NCBI GenBank assembly: GCA_029225225.1
Contig: JAQXWB010000010.1
Span: forward strand, 1 to 32,000
Length of the DNA: 32,000 nucleotides
Source of the DNA: Bacillota bacterium
GTDB taxonomy: Bacteria > Bacillota > Clostridia > Oscillospirales > Oscillospiraceae
Direction of reading: 5' to 3'
Each line of letters begins with the position of its first letter. The stretch's first letter is position 1. The translations under genes were made by a program, and so were the position numbers. The notes below the pieces were generated by a model, which did not search any database, was not told where the DNA came from, and saw only the letters and a program-made list of their open reading frames with translations. Positions 16,412 through 23,573 of the stretch are shown here, one piece after another.

Positions 16412-17293
16412 ATGGCATTTTTATCAAATTTCATCAACGGTCTTGGGCTTGGCAGCATTTACGCAATCATCGCCCTCGGCTATACTATGGTTTACGGCAT
16501 TGCTAAGATGCTGAATTTTGCGCACGGCGATGTCATCATGGTCGGCGCATATGTTTCTTATGTCAGCATTATCTCCCTCGGCACGCCGCCGCTGCTGGCG
16601 CTTGTGATCGCAATGGCAGTCTGCACCATTCTCGGCATCGTGATCGAGCGTTTAGCTTACCGTCCTCTGCGAGCGTCTGCTTCCCTTGCGGTGCTGATTA
16701 CGGCAATCGGCGTGAGCTATCTGCTGCAAAACGCCGCGCTTTTGATCTGGACCTCAAATACAAAGGTCTATCCCTCCATCGTGAGCTTTCCTCCGCTGCA
16801 CCTGTTCGGCGGCAAGCTGACGATCACCGGGGAGATGCTCATCAGCGTTCTGACCTGTATCGTCATCATGATCGGCTTGACCCTGTTCACAAGCAAAACG
16901 AAAACCGGCAAGGCAATGCGCGCTGTTTCGGAAAACCGTGATGCCGCTGAGCTGATGGGCATCAGCGTCAACCGCACAATCACAATTACCTTTGCCATCG
17001 GTTCCGCCCTCGCGGCGGTGGCAGGCGTGCTCTACTGCTCGACCTACCCCGTGCTGAATCCGACCGTTGGCTCCATTCCGGGCATCAAGGCCTTCACCGC
17101 CGCTGTGCTTGGCGGCATTGGCTCCATCCCGGGAACGCTTGTGGGCGGTCTGCTGCTCGGCATCATTGAGATTTTCGGCAGAGCCTACATCAGTCAGGAG
17201 CTTGGCAACGCCATTGTGTTTGCGGTGCTGATCATCATCCTTCTTGTGAAGCCGAACGGACTGCTTGGCAAGAAGGTCAACGAGAAAGTATGA
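16412..17293 (+). CDS. livH: Branched-chain amino acid ABC transporter permease LivH
   Basis: The 293-residue membrane protein starts FINGLGLGSIYAIIALGYTMVYGI and contains MLNFAHGDVIMVGAY, RPLRASASLAVLITAIGVSY, and the coupling region AMRAVSENRDAAELMGISVN, all LivH landmarks. The late GIKAFTAAVLGGIGSIPG segment is also conserved. It forms the import channel with LivM. The ATG at 16412 has GGGAGG 7 bases upstream. The stop at 17291-17293 lies 10 bases before the livM start, so the two are cotranscribed. Confidence 0.95.
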   Translation: MAFLSNFINGLGLGSIYAIIALGYTMVYGIAKMLNFAHGDVIMVGAYVSYVSIISLGTPPLLALVIAMAVCTILGIVIERLAYRPLRASASLAVLITAIGVSYLLQNAALLIWTSNTKVYPSIVSFPPLHLFGGKLTITGEMLISVLTCIVIMIGLTLFTSKTKTGKAMRAVSENRDAAELMGISVNRTITITFAIGSALAAVAGVLYCSTYPVLNPTVGSIPGIKAFTAAVLGGIGSIPGTLVGGLLLGIIEIFGRAYISQELGNAIVFAVLIIILLVKPNGLLGKKVNEKV

Positions 17294-17303
17294 GGTGATT
17301 GAA

Positions 17304-18356
17304 ATGCGTCTGTGGAAATCAAAAACTTCGCGGCAAAACCTCATTACGCTTGCTATGGTCATCGTCGCCTTTGCCGTTCTCTTTGTTCTGAACGAAGGCG
17401 GCGTGCTCAGCCGCAGCTTCAGCGGGCAGCTTGTTCCCATCTGCGTTTACATCGTCATGGCGCTGTCGCTCAACCTGACCGTCGGTATTTTGGGAGAATT
17501 GAGCCTCGGTCACGCCGGCTTTATGAGCATCGGCGCTTTCTCCGGCGTAATCGCCGTAGCATTTTTCCAGCAGTACCTTACCTCTCCCATTCTTTTAATG
17601 ATCGTCGCCATGTTGATCGGCGGCATTATGGCAGGCATTGCCGGTTTTCTGATCGGCATTCCCGTTCTGCGCTTGCGCGGCGACTACCTTGCCATCGTCA
17701 CCTTGGCATTCGGCGAGATCATTCGCAATGTTCTCGAATGTCTCTATGTGAAGATGGAGGACGGCGCGCTGCATTTCTCCATGTTCGGCTCTGCCGATCT
17801 CGGCGGTAATTTCATTATTTCCGGCCCGCAGGGCGCGAGCGTGCCCGCAAAGCTCTCTACCTTCGGCTTGGGCATCGGGCTGGTGCTTTTCTCGCTGATC
17901 GTCATCATGAATGTCGTCCACAGCAAGGAAGGCCGCGCCATCAAGGCAATCCGCGACAACCCCATCGCCGCCGAATCCGTCGGTTTGAATCTGACCGCGT
18001 ATAAGATGAAGGCGTTTGTGACCTCCGCGATCCTCGCAGGCATGGCAGGCGTCCTCTTCGCGATGAACTACTCCACCGTAGAGGCAAAGAAGTTCAATTT
18101 CAACACCTCGATCAGCGTGCTTGTCATGGTCGTTCTCGGCGGCATGGGCAATCTGCGCGGCTCTATCATTGCGGCTGCCCTTCTTACCGTCCTGCCTGAG
18201 CTGCTGCGCGGCTTTGATGATTTCCGTATGCTCATCTATGCTGTGGTACTGATCCTTGTGATGCTGCTCAACGCGAATGCACGCGTGAAGCAATTCAAGC
18301 TCACCTGCACGCAGAAGCTCCGCAGCCTCTTCTCCCGAAAGGAGGCGTCGAAATGA
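17304..18356 (+). CDS. livM: Branched-chain amino acid ABC transporter permease LivM
   Basis: I start at ATG 17304 (MRLWKSKTS), which has GAGGTG 8 bases upstream; a longer in-frame opening from 17265 would overlap livH and lacks a ribosome binding site. The 350-residue protein has multiple membrane segments, the GELSLGHAGFMSIGAFSG motif, LRLRGDYLAIVTLAFGEIIRN, and the cytoplasmic loop AIKAIRDNPIAAESVGLNL, as in LivM. The stop overlaps the livG start by 4 bases (ATGA). Confidence 0.94.
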   Translation: MRLWKSKTSRQNLITLAMVIVAFAVLFVLNEGGVLSRSFSGQLVPICVYIVMALSLNLTVGILGELSLGHAGFMSIGAFSGVIAVAFFQQYLTSPILLMIVAMLIGGIMAGIAGFLIGIPVLRLRGDYLAIVTLAFGEIIRNVLECLYVKMEDGALHFSMFGSADLGGNFIISGPQGASVPAKLSTFGLGIGLVLFSLIVIMNVVHSKEGRAIKAIRDNPIAAESVGLNLTAYKMKAFVTSAILAGMAGVLFAMNYSTVEAKKFNFNTSISVLVMVVLGGMGNLRGSIIAAALLTVLPELLRGFDDFRMLIYAVVLILVMLLNANARVKQFKLTCTQKLRSLFSRKEASK

Positions 18357-19216
18357 GTCACGCAACCCGTACAAAAATGGTTCCGCTTCCGACCGATGTC
18401 ATTATTCCGGAACGCGATATCGGCAAGCAGCCCGTGCTGGACATTCGCAATCTCGGCATTGATTTCGGCGGTCTGACTGCTGTGGATTCGTTCACGCTTG
18501 CCATCGGCCCGACGGAAATCGCGGGTCTGATCGGCCCCAACGGCGCAGGCAAAACCACCATTTTTAATCTCTTGACCAACGTCTACCAGCCGACGCGCGG
18601 CTCAATTCTGCTGCGCGGGATCGACACAAAGGGCATGTCAACCGCACAGGTCAATCGGCTGGGTATCGCGCGTACCTTCCAGAACATCCGCCTGTTCGGC
18701 GGTATGTCCGTCTTAGATAATGTCAAGGTCGGTCTGCATAACAGCATCAAGTGTTCCTTTGCAAGCTCCCTGCTTCATACGCCCGGCTACTACAAAGCCG
18801 AGAAAAAAGCGCGGGAACGCTGCCTCGAGCTGCTTGATTTTATGGGTATGGCGGACATGGCGCAGCTTCGAGCCGATTCCCTCCCCTACGGCGCGCAGCG
18901 TCGCTTGGAGATCGTCCGTGCGCTTGCGACAAATCCCGCGATTATCCTCCTTGACGAGCCGGCAGCCGGTATGAACCCCTCGGAAACCGCCGAGCTGATG
19001 GAGCAGATTGTGCGCATTCGTGACACCTTTGAAATCGCCGTCATGCTGATCGAGCATGACATGAATCTCGTGATGGGCGTATGCGAGGGCATTGCGGTCG
19101 TCAACTACGGAAAGATCATTGCCAAGGGCACCCCGGAGCAGATCTGCAACGACCCCGTCGTCATTGAAGCCTATTTAGGAAAGAAAGGAGCTGCCGCACA
19201 TGCTGCTGAAGGTTGA
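18353..19216 (+). CDS. livG: Branched-chain amino acid ABC transporter ATP-binding protein LivG
   Basis: The 287-residue ATPase has Walker A GPNGAGKT near residue 63, the LivG-type GIARTFQNIRLF Q-loop, a signature that reads LPYGAQRRLEI instead of LSGGQ (usual for LivG), Walker B IILLDEPAAGMN and the H-loop LIEHDMNLV. The N-terminus is about 25 residues longer than typical LivG. The gene overlaps livM by 4 bases at the start and livF by 17 bases at the end. Confidence 0.95.
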   Translation: MSHATRTKMVPLPTDVIIPERDIGKQPVLDIRNLGIDFGGLTAVDSFTLAIGPTEIAGLIGPNGAGKTTIFNLLTNVYQPTRGSILLRGIDTKGMSTAQVNRLGIARTFQNIRLFGGMSVLDNVKVGLHNSIKCSFASSLLHTPGYYKAEKKARERCLELLDFMGMADMAQLRADSLPYGAQRRLEIVRALATNPAIILLDEPAAGMNPSETAELMEQIVRIRDTFEIAVMLIEHDMNLVMGVCEGIAVVNYGKIIAKGTPEQICNDPVVIEAYLGKKGAAAHAAEG

Positions 19217-19901
19217 TAACATTGAAGTCTATTACGGCGCGATCCACGCGATCAAGGGCATCTCCTTTGAGGTGAACGAGGGCGAGACCGTAGCGCTGAT
19301 CGGCGCAAACGGCGCAGGAAAGTCCACCACACTGAAAACCGTCTCCGGTCTGATGCACCCGAAAACCGGAAGGATTGAGTTCCTCGACAAGGACATCACG
19401 CATATTGAGGCGCACAAGCTTGTCTCGCAGGGGCTTGCCCATGTGCCGGAGGGACGGCATATTTTCCTGCAAATGACGGTGCAGGAAAACTTGGAAATGG
19501 GTGCCTTTACGCGCAATGGTGATATCCGTGACGCGCTGGATAATGTATTTCAACATTTCCCGCGGCTGAAGGAACGCCGCAAGCAGATCGGCGGTACGCT
19601 CTCCGGCGGCGAGCAGCAGATGCTCGCGATGGGCAGAGCGATGATGATCTCGCCGAAGCTGCTGATGCTGGATGAGCCTTCTATGGGTCTTGCGCCGATT
19701 CTTGTCGAGCAGATTTTTGACATCATCCGAGAGCTGCGAAAAGCCGGAACAACCATTCTTCTCGTCGAGCAGAATGCCGGCATGGCACTTGACATCGCCG
19801 ACCGCGCTTATGTTCTTGAGACGGGTAAGATCACCCTCTCCGGCACCGGCGCAGAGCTTGCACAAAGCGAGCTGGTCAAAAAAGCCTATCTCGGCGGCTG
19901 A
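19200..19901 (+). CDS. livF: Branched-chain amino acid ABC transporter ATP-binding protein LivF
   Basis: The 233-residue product is of normal LivF length: Walker A IGANGAGKST, Q-loop and VPEGRHIFLQMTVQENL, signature LSGGEQQMLAMGRAM, Walker B LLMLDEPSMGLAP, and H-loop VEQNAGMAL. The start overlaps the 3' end of livG, whose last codons carry the GGAG ribosome binding site (AAAGGAGCTGCC). A strong terminator ends the operon 17 bases downstream. Confidence 0.96.
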   Translation: MLLKVDNIEVYYGAIHAIKGISFEVNEGETVALIGANGAGKSTTLKTVSGLMHPKTGRIEFLDKDITHIEAHKLVSQGLAHVPEGRHIFLQMTVQENLEMGAFTRNGDIRDALDNVFQHFPRLKERRKQIGGTLSGGEQQMLAMGRAMMISPKLLMLDEPSMGLAPILVEQIFDIIRELRKAGTTILLVEQNAGMALDIADRAYVLETGKITLSGTGAELAQSELVKKAYLGG

Positions 19902-19917
19902 GCCTTATCGAAAGCAG

Positions 19918-19970
19918 AAAAGGTTCCGATCTCCATGCGGATTGCGGAGATCGGAACCTTTTCTTTTTTT
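19918..19970 (+). terminator. Strong intrinsic terminator of the liv operon
   Basis: A perfect 17-bp inverted repeat (19918-19934 with 19946-19962, an AAAAGGTTCC start pairing with a GGAACCTTTT end, 11-base loop) is followed by C and seven T residues. Confidence 0.97.
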
Positions 19971-20012
19971 GACAGTACAAACATCTCTGTGCGCACTTGG
20001 CAGTTCTTCCAC

Positions 20013-20098
20013 GAGATTGCCACGGCGCAAGCGCCTCGCAATGACATAAGAGGACGCCCTACCTGTCATTGCGAGGAGCGCAGCGACATGGCAATTTC
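20013..20098. repeat. Inverted-repeat intergenic element (copy B, opposite orientation to copy A)
   Basis: Arms 20013-20046 (begins GAGATTGCC, ends CAATGACA) and 20064-20098 (begins TGTCATTGCG, ends GGCAATTTC) are imperfect reverse complements with a 17-base centre. The inner sequences of the two arms are swapped relative to the copy at 11003-11089, so this copy lies in the reverse orientation. Confidence 0.85.
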
Positions 20099-20128
20099 AT
20101 GCAGACACTTCGAGAAACGTGGCAACCC

Positions 20129-20239
20129 CTGTAGGGCGGGGACATGTCCCGTCTGTGTAAGCGGCAGACAGCAGGCATGAACGAGTTTGTGTGAAGTTAG
20201 TAGTTCCTGCACCGGCTTACGACTGTCCCCGCCTTACAG
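20129..20239. repeat. Small MITE-like element with 16-bp terminal inverted repeats
   Basis: CTGTAGGGCGGGGACA (20129-20144) and TGTCCCCGCCTTACAG (20224-20239) are near-perfect inverted ends (one mismatch) of a 111-base segment with no coding capacity. It begins 30 bases after repeat copy B and ends 4 bases before the stop codon of the deacetylase gene, so it may also serve as its 3' end. Part of its interior (GCGGCAGAC, TAGTTCCTGCAC) resembles 10950-11002. Confidence 0.65.
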
Positions 20240-20243
20240 GTTG

Positions 20244-21845
20244 TTAGACAATTGAGGGTACGGGGGTCGGTCTTGCGGGGTCGAAGATCTTTTCTACTTC
20301 GAACAGATCATCCAGCAATTCGGGATCCCACCACATGCGGTAGCCGTCAATATTGCGCCGTCCCTGACGCACATAATTATCGTGAATCTGTACCCAGCAT
20401 TTTGCTGAGTCGACATTGCAGAAGAACCGATAGCCCGCATTGTAAAGCGCCTCGAATTTCGCGCCGGAATACTTCTCAACACCCGCGATATCGCTTCCGT
20501 AGGGATAGATGAAAATATCGGTGTCTCCTACGACCGGCTGCACTTGATTCTCCCATTTTTGCACATCGGAGGCGACCTCATCGGAGCCGTGATTGCCATA
20601 ACCAAAGTGTGCATAGCTGTGGCTCGCGATCTCCCAGCCGTGCTCCTTCAGGCACTTTGTCACCGCCTGTGCATCACGAATCTCCTGCTGATAGGCGTCC
20701 TTTCCGAGAATTTCCTCCCATTCCGGATGCGTGTGGTAGCCGAAAACCCCCTCATATCCCGTTAGGGCAAGGATACCGCGCGCGCCGCGATAGGAGAAAT
20801 CGGGATGCTCCTCGATAAACGCCTCTAAAATCGGCACAACATCATATTCGCCGTATACTGTCTCTCCGTCAGCGCGGATGTACTCACAGGTTGGGTGCCC
20901 ATCCGTGCCGATGACGAGCTTGTTGGCAAAGCCGTCTCCCTTCGCGTCCGGTACACGGTCTTCGTCGCCATCGACCATATACTCGTAATAATTTACATCG
21001 TCCTGCGAGAGAACGATCGGCGTCTTTCCGGGCGGGAGATAGATTTCCCCTTGTGTATAGACGGTGTTACCGCTTTCATCCGTCGTCGGCACGGCAATAT
21101 CGTGAATACGGACAAGGACAAAGCCTCTCCGGTACAGTTCGTTCAAAATCGCGCGGAATTCCGCCACTGTCGCCATATACTGATTATAGCCGTTGGCGGT
21201 ATATTCGTCGTCAAACGCGCGGTCCGTATCCACAATCAGGCTGTGGAAGAAAATATGCGTAATCTGCGTGGTATCCGCCCAACGCACCGTCTTCGCCTTT
21301 TCCGCAAGGTAGCGGTCGTTCGCCTCTGAAAGCTCAGGCTGCTGCATCCAGTCCACGCCGTATTCCGACAGCACTTCAACCGCTGCGTCGTAGTCATAGC
21401 CCGCAGCGAGACAGTCTCCACGTTCGATCAAACCGGCAATGATCTCCTCACGGGATATCGTAGCTTCCGTCGGCTCGGTCGTTGTCTCAGGCGGCGCGCT
21501 CTCAGGCAGAATCGCGCCGACCACCAGATAGATCAGCCCGCCGAGCACCAAAAACGCAGCTATGGCAAGGGCTGCCAAAATCAGCCAGCCGCGAATGTTC
21601 TTTTTGCGCCTTTTCCTCCGCTTTCCCGTCGGACGACGTGTCTGCTGCCCACGCTGCGGCGTCCGTCGCTGCTGAGGCGTTGTGCTTCCGCGTGGAGCGG
21701 TGGTCGGCACGCTTTGCCGCTCAAACGCAGTGCGATAGGAATCCTCCCGCTGCAGCAGCGCTTTCTCTGCATCCCATTGCGCGTCAAAATCAAACGGTGC
21801 CGGGCGTAGCGCTCTCTGCCTGTCTTGATTATCCCAAGCGGACAT
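20244..21845 (-). CDS. Membrane-anchored polysaccharide deacetylase-like protein
   Basis: The 533-residue product has an unusual N-terminal cytoplasmic part (residues 1-84, Gln/Arg/Pro-rich and ending in a very basic RRPTGKRRKRRKKN run), a single membrane segment (about 86-112, GWLILAALAIAAFLVLGGLIYLVVGA) and an acidic Thr/Glu/Pro linker. The extracellular domain has NodB-like marks: LSQDDVNYY as the Asp-Asp motif and ASHSYAHFGYG as the His-x-x-x-His motif. Such enzymes remove acetyl groups from peptidoglycan or surface glycans. The motifs deviate from the TFDDG standard, so activity and substrate are uncertain. The ATG at 21845 follows GGGGGATGATTCCTT. It lies 24 bases behind the mreB-family gene, which suggests a cell-wall role. 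Confidence 0.8.
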   Translation of the reverse strand: MSAWDNQDRQRALRPAPFDFDAQWDAEKALLQREDSYRTAFERQSVPTTAPRGSTTPQQRRTPQRGQQTRRPTGKRRKRRKKNIRGWLILAALAIAAFLVLGGLIYLVVGAILPESAPPETTTEPTEATISREEIIAGLIERGDCLAAGYDYDAAVEVLSEYGVDWMQQPELSEANDRYLAEKAKTVRWADTTQITHIFFHSLIVDTDRAFDDEYTANGYNQYMATVAEFRAILNELYRRGFVLVRIHDIAVPTTDESGNTVYTQGEIYLPPGKTPIVLSQDDVNYYEYMVDGDEDRVPDAKGDGFANKLVIGTDGHPTCEYIRADGETVYGEYDVVPILEAFIEEHPDFSYRGARGILALTGYEGVFGYHTHPEWEEILGKDAYQQEIRDAQAVTKCLKEHGWEIASHSYAHFGYGNHGSDEVASDVQKWENQVQPVVGDTDIFIYPYGSDIAGVEKYSGAKFEALYNAGYRFFCNVDSAKCWVQIHDNYVRQGRRNIDGYRMWWDPELLDDLFEVEKIFDPARPTPVPSIV

Positions 21846-21869
21846 AAGGAATCATCCCCCTTTTTCTTT

Positions 21870-22901
21870 TTATTCGCTCAAAAGCCTGCGTCTTGCAATG
21901 TTGATGGTATCCTCCTGCATATGGTTGATCCATGCGAGGCTCTTTCCGCAGCCGTAGGCAACGCAGGAATCCGCATCGTCAGCAACCATGCACTTGATCT
22001 CCGTACGCTCCTGCAAAAGAAGATCCATGCCGTAAAGCTGGCTGCCGCCGCCGGTCAGTACGATGCCGTTTTTTGAAATATCCGCAACAAGCTCCGGCGT
22101 CGTCTGCTCCAAAACATCAAGCACCTTGTCGGCGATTTGGCGCGCGGGCCGTTTCAGCGCTTCAACGATCTCCTCCGAGGTCACGGTGATCTCTCGCGCA
22201 AGTCCGGTTTTCAAGTCTCTTCCCTTCACGCACAGAGACTGAACCTCCGGCCGCGGTAACACACATCCAATCGTCAGCTTGATCTCCTCGGCAGTATTCG
22301 CGCCGATCACTATGCCGAAACGCTTTCGGACGAATTTGATGATTGCCTCGTCAAATTCCACACCCGCAACCTTCAGCGAGGAGGACTGTGCAACGCCGTT
22401 CATTGTCAGCACGCCGATATCCGTCGTACCGCCGCCGATATCCACCACCATGTGTCCCTCCGGCGCGGAAATATCCAAATGCGCGCCCAGCGCGGCTGCC
22501 AAAGGCTCCTCAATGAGATAAACGCGTCTTGCGCCCGCTTCCATCGCTGCCTGTATCACCGCGCGTTCCTCGACCTCCGTAATACTGCTCGGCACGCTCA
22601 CGATCATGCGCGGCTTGATAATGGCATGCTTCATCACGCGGCGTATCATTTCTGTAAGCATCCGCGCCGTCAGCTCATAGTCGGAAATTACTCCGTCTTG
22701 CAGCGGGTGGATTGCGACAACATTGCCCGGCGTTCTTCCAAGCATATTTCTCGCTGCGGCGCCTACCTGCAAGATCTTTCCGGTATTCTTATCCAACGCA
22801 ATTACCGCAGGCTCGCGGAGCACCACGCCCTTTCCCGCAGCATAGATCAAAACATTGGATGTGCCGAGGTCGATACCCAAATCCTTAGAAAACAAAAACA
22901 T
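21870..22901 (-). CDS. mreB: MreB/Mbl family rod-shape actin homologue
   Basis: The 343-residue product has the actin-fold marks: phosphate-1 LGIDLGTSNVLIY, AVIALDKNTGKILQVG with AARNMLGRTPGNVVAIHPLQDGVISD, the connect region IIKPRMIVSVPSSITEVE, phosphate-2 VVDIGGGTTDIGVL, and adenosine motif GIVLTGGGSQL. It polymerises along the inner membrane to guide lateral wall synthesis. It is not next to mreC/mreD. The neighbour is a deacetylase-like protein, so it could be an Mbl or MreBH type paralogue; sequence alone cannot separate these. The ATG at 22901 has AGGTG 6 bases upstream. Confidence 0.93.
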   Translation of the reverse strand: MFLFSKDLGIDLGTSNVLIYAAGKGVVLREPAVIALDKNTGKILQVGAAARNMLGRTPGNVVAIHPLQDGVISDYELTARMLTEMIRRVMKHAIIKPRMIVSVPSSITEVEERAVIQAAMEAGARRVYLIEEPLAAALGAHLDISAPEGHMVVDIGGGTTDIGVLTMNGVAQSSSLKVAGVEFDEAIIKFVRKRFGIVIGANTAEEIKLTIGCVLPRPEVQSLCVKGRDLKTGLAREITVTSEEIVEALKRPARQIADKVLDVLEQTTPELVADISKNGIVLTGGGSQLYGMDLLLQERTEIKCMVADDADSCVAYGCGKSLAWINHMQEDTINIARRRLLSE

Positions 22902-22916
22902 CTGTTACACCTACCG

Positions 22917-23573
22917 TCAGTTATTCGAAAGTTGTGTTACTGCCACCGTCGCGCATAGCACGCTTGCCGCGCCTGCCGTCAGAAGGATACGGCTGCATTC
23001 ACTGAGCGTTGCGCCGGTGGTCATAATATCATCAATCAAGAGGACGTGTCTGTTCGCGAAGCGCTCCGGTTCAACGGAACGATAGGCATTGATCACATTC
23101 GCCCGCCGCTGTTCCGCGCCCTCAAGCAGCGACTGCGCAGGGTTATCACGCACCTTTTCCAGTGTACGCACGCACGAAACGCCAAGCTCGTTTGCCACTG
23201 TTCTTGCAAGGAGCTCACTTTGATCAAAGCCGCGCTTGCGCCGCCGTTTTTTGCTAACGGGAACCCATGATAAAATATCAAACGCCGCCTGCATGCGCAG
23301 GAGCTGCATGGCAATCAGCCGTCCGTAGGCTCCCGCATATTGCTGCATTCCCTGAAACTTATAGCGTTTCAGCGAAGCCGCCACGTCACCCGAATAGGCA
23401 GTGACGGCATAGCACTGTGTGAAAAATTCCCCCCGCTTGATCGGAGCCTCCAATATGGAAAGCTTTGTGCGGCACTCTGCACAAAAATCAGTCTCCTTCT
23501 CCCGCAGCAGTTTTCGACAGATCGTACAACGCGGCGGATACAGGAGATCAAGGAACCATGTGACAATACTCAT
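22917..23573 (-). CDS. comF: ComF family protein (phosphoribosyltransferase-like)
   Basis: The product has an N-terminal zinc finger (CTIC...FCAEC), the ComF middle region YKFQGMQQYAG and VPVSKKRRRKRGFDQSELLA, and the PRPP-binding loop VLLIDDIMTTGATLSEC. ComF proteins act in competence or DNA-uptake and replication-restart contexts, fitting its position behind recD2. I favour the ATG at 23573, which overlaps the recD2 stop as ATGA, with GGGGTG upstream. A start 4 codons earlier (23585) is possible and would add MYGK. The product is 218 residues from the chosen start. It ends 15 bases before the mreB-family start. Confidence 0.92.
   Translation of the reverse strand: MSIVTWFLDLLYPPRCTICRKLLREKETDFCAECRTKLSILEAPIKRGEFFTQCYAVTAYSGDVAASLKRYKFQGMQQYAGAYGRLIAMQLLRMQAAFDILSWVPVSKKRRRKRGFDQSELLARTVANELGVSCVRTLEKVRDNPAQSLLEGAEQRRANVINAYRSVEPERFANRHVLLIDDIMTTGATLSECSRILLTAGAASVLCATVAVTQLSNN

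Noticed and set aside
17595-18374. Long minus-strand frames antisense to livM and livG
   Set aside because: Composition rich in His/Asp/Glu typical of antisense frames; the plus strand genes are certain.
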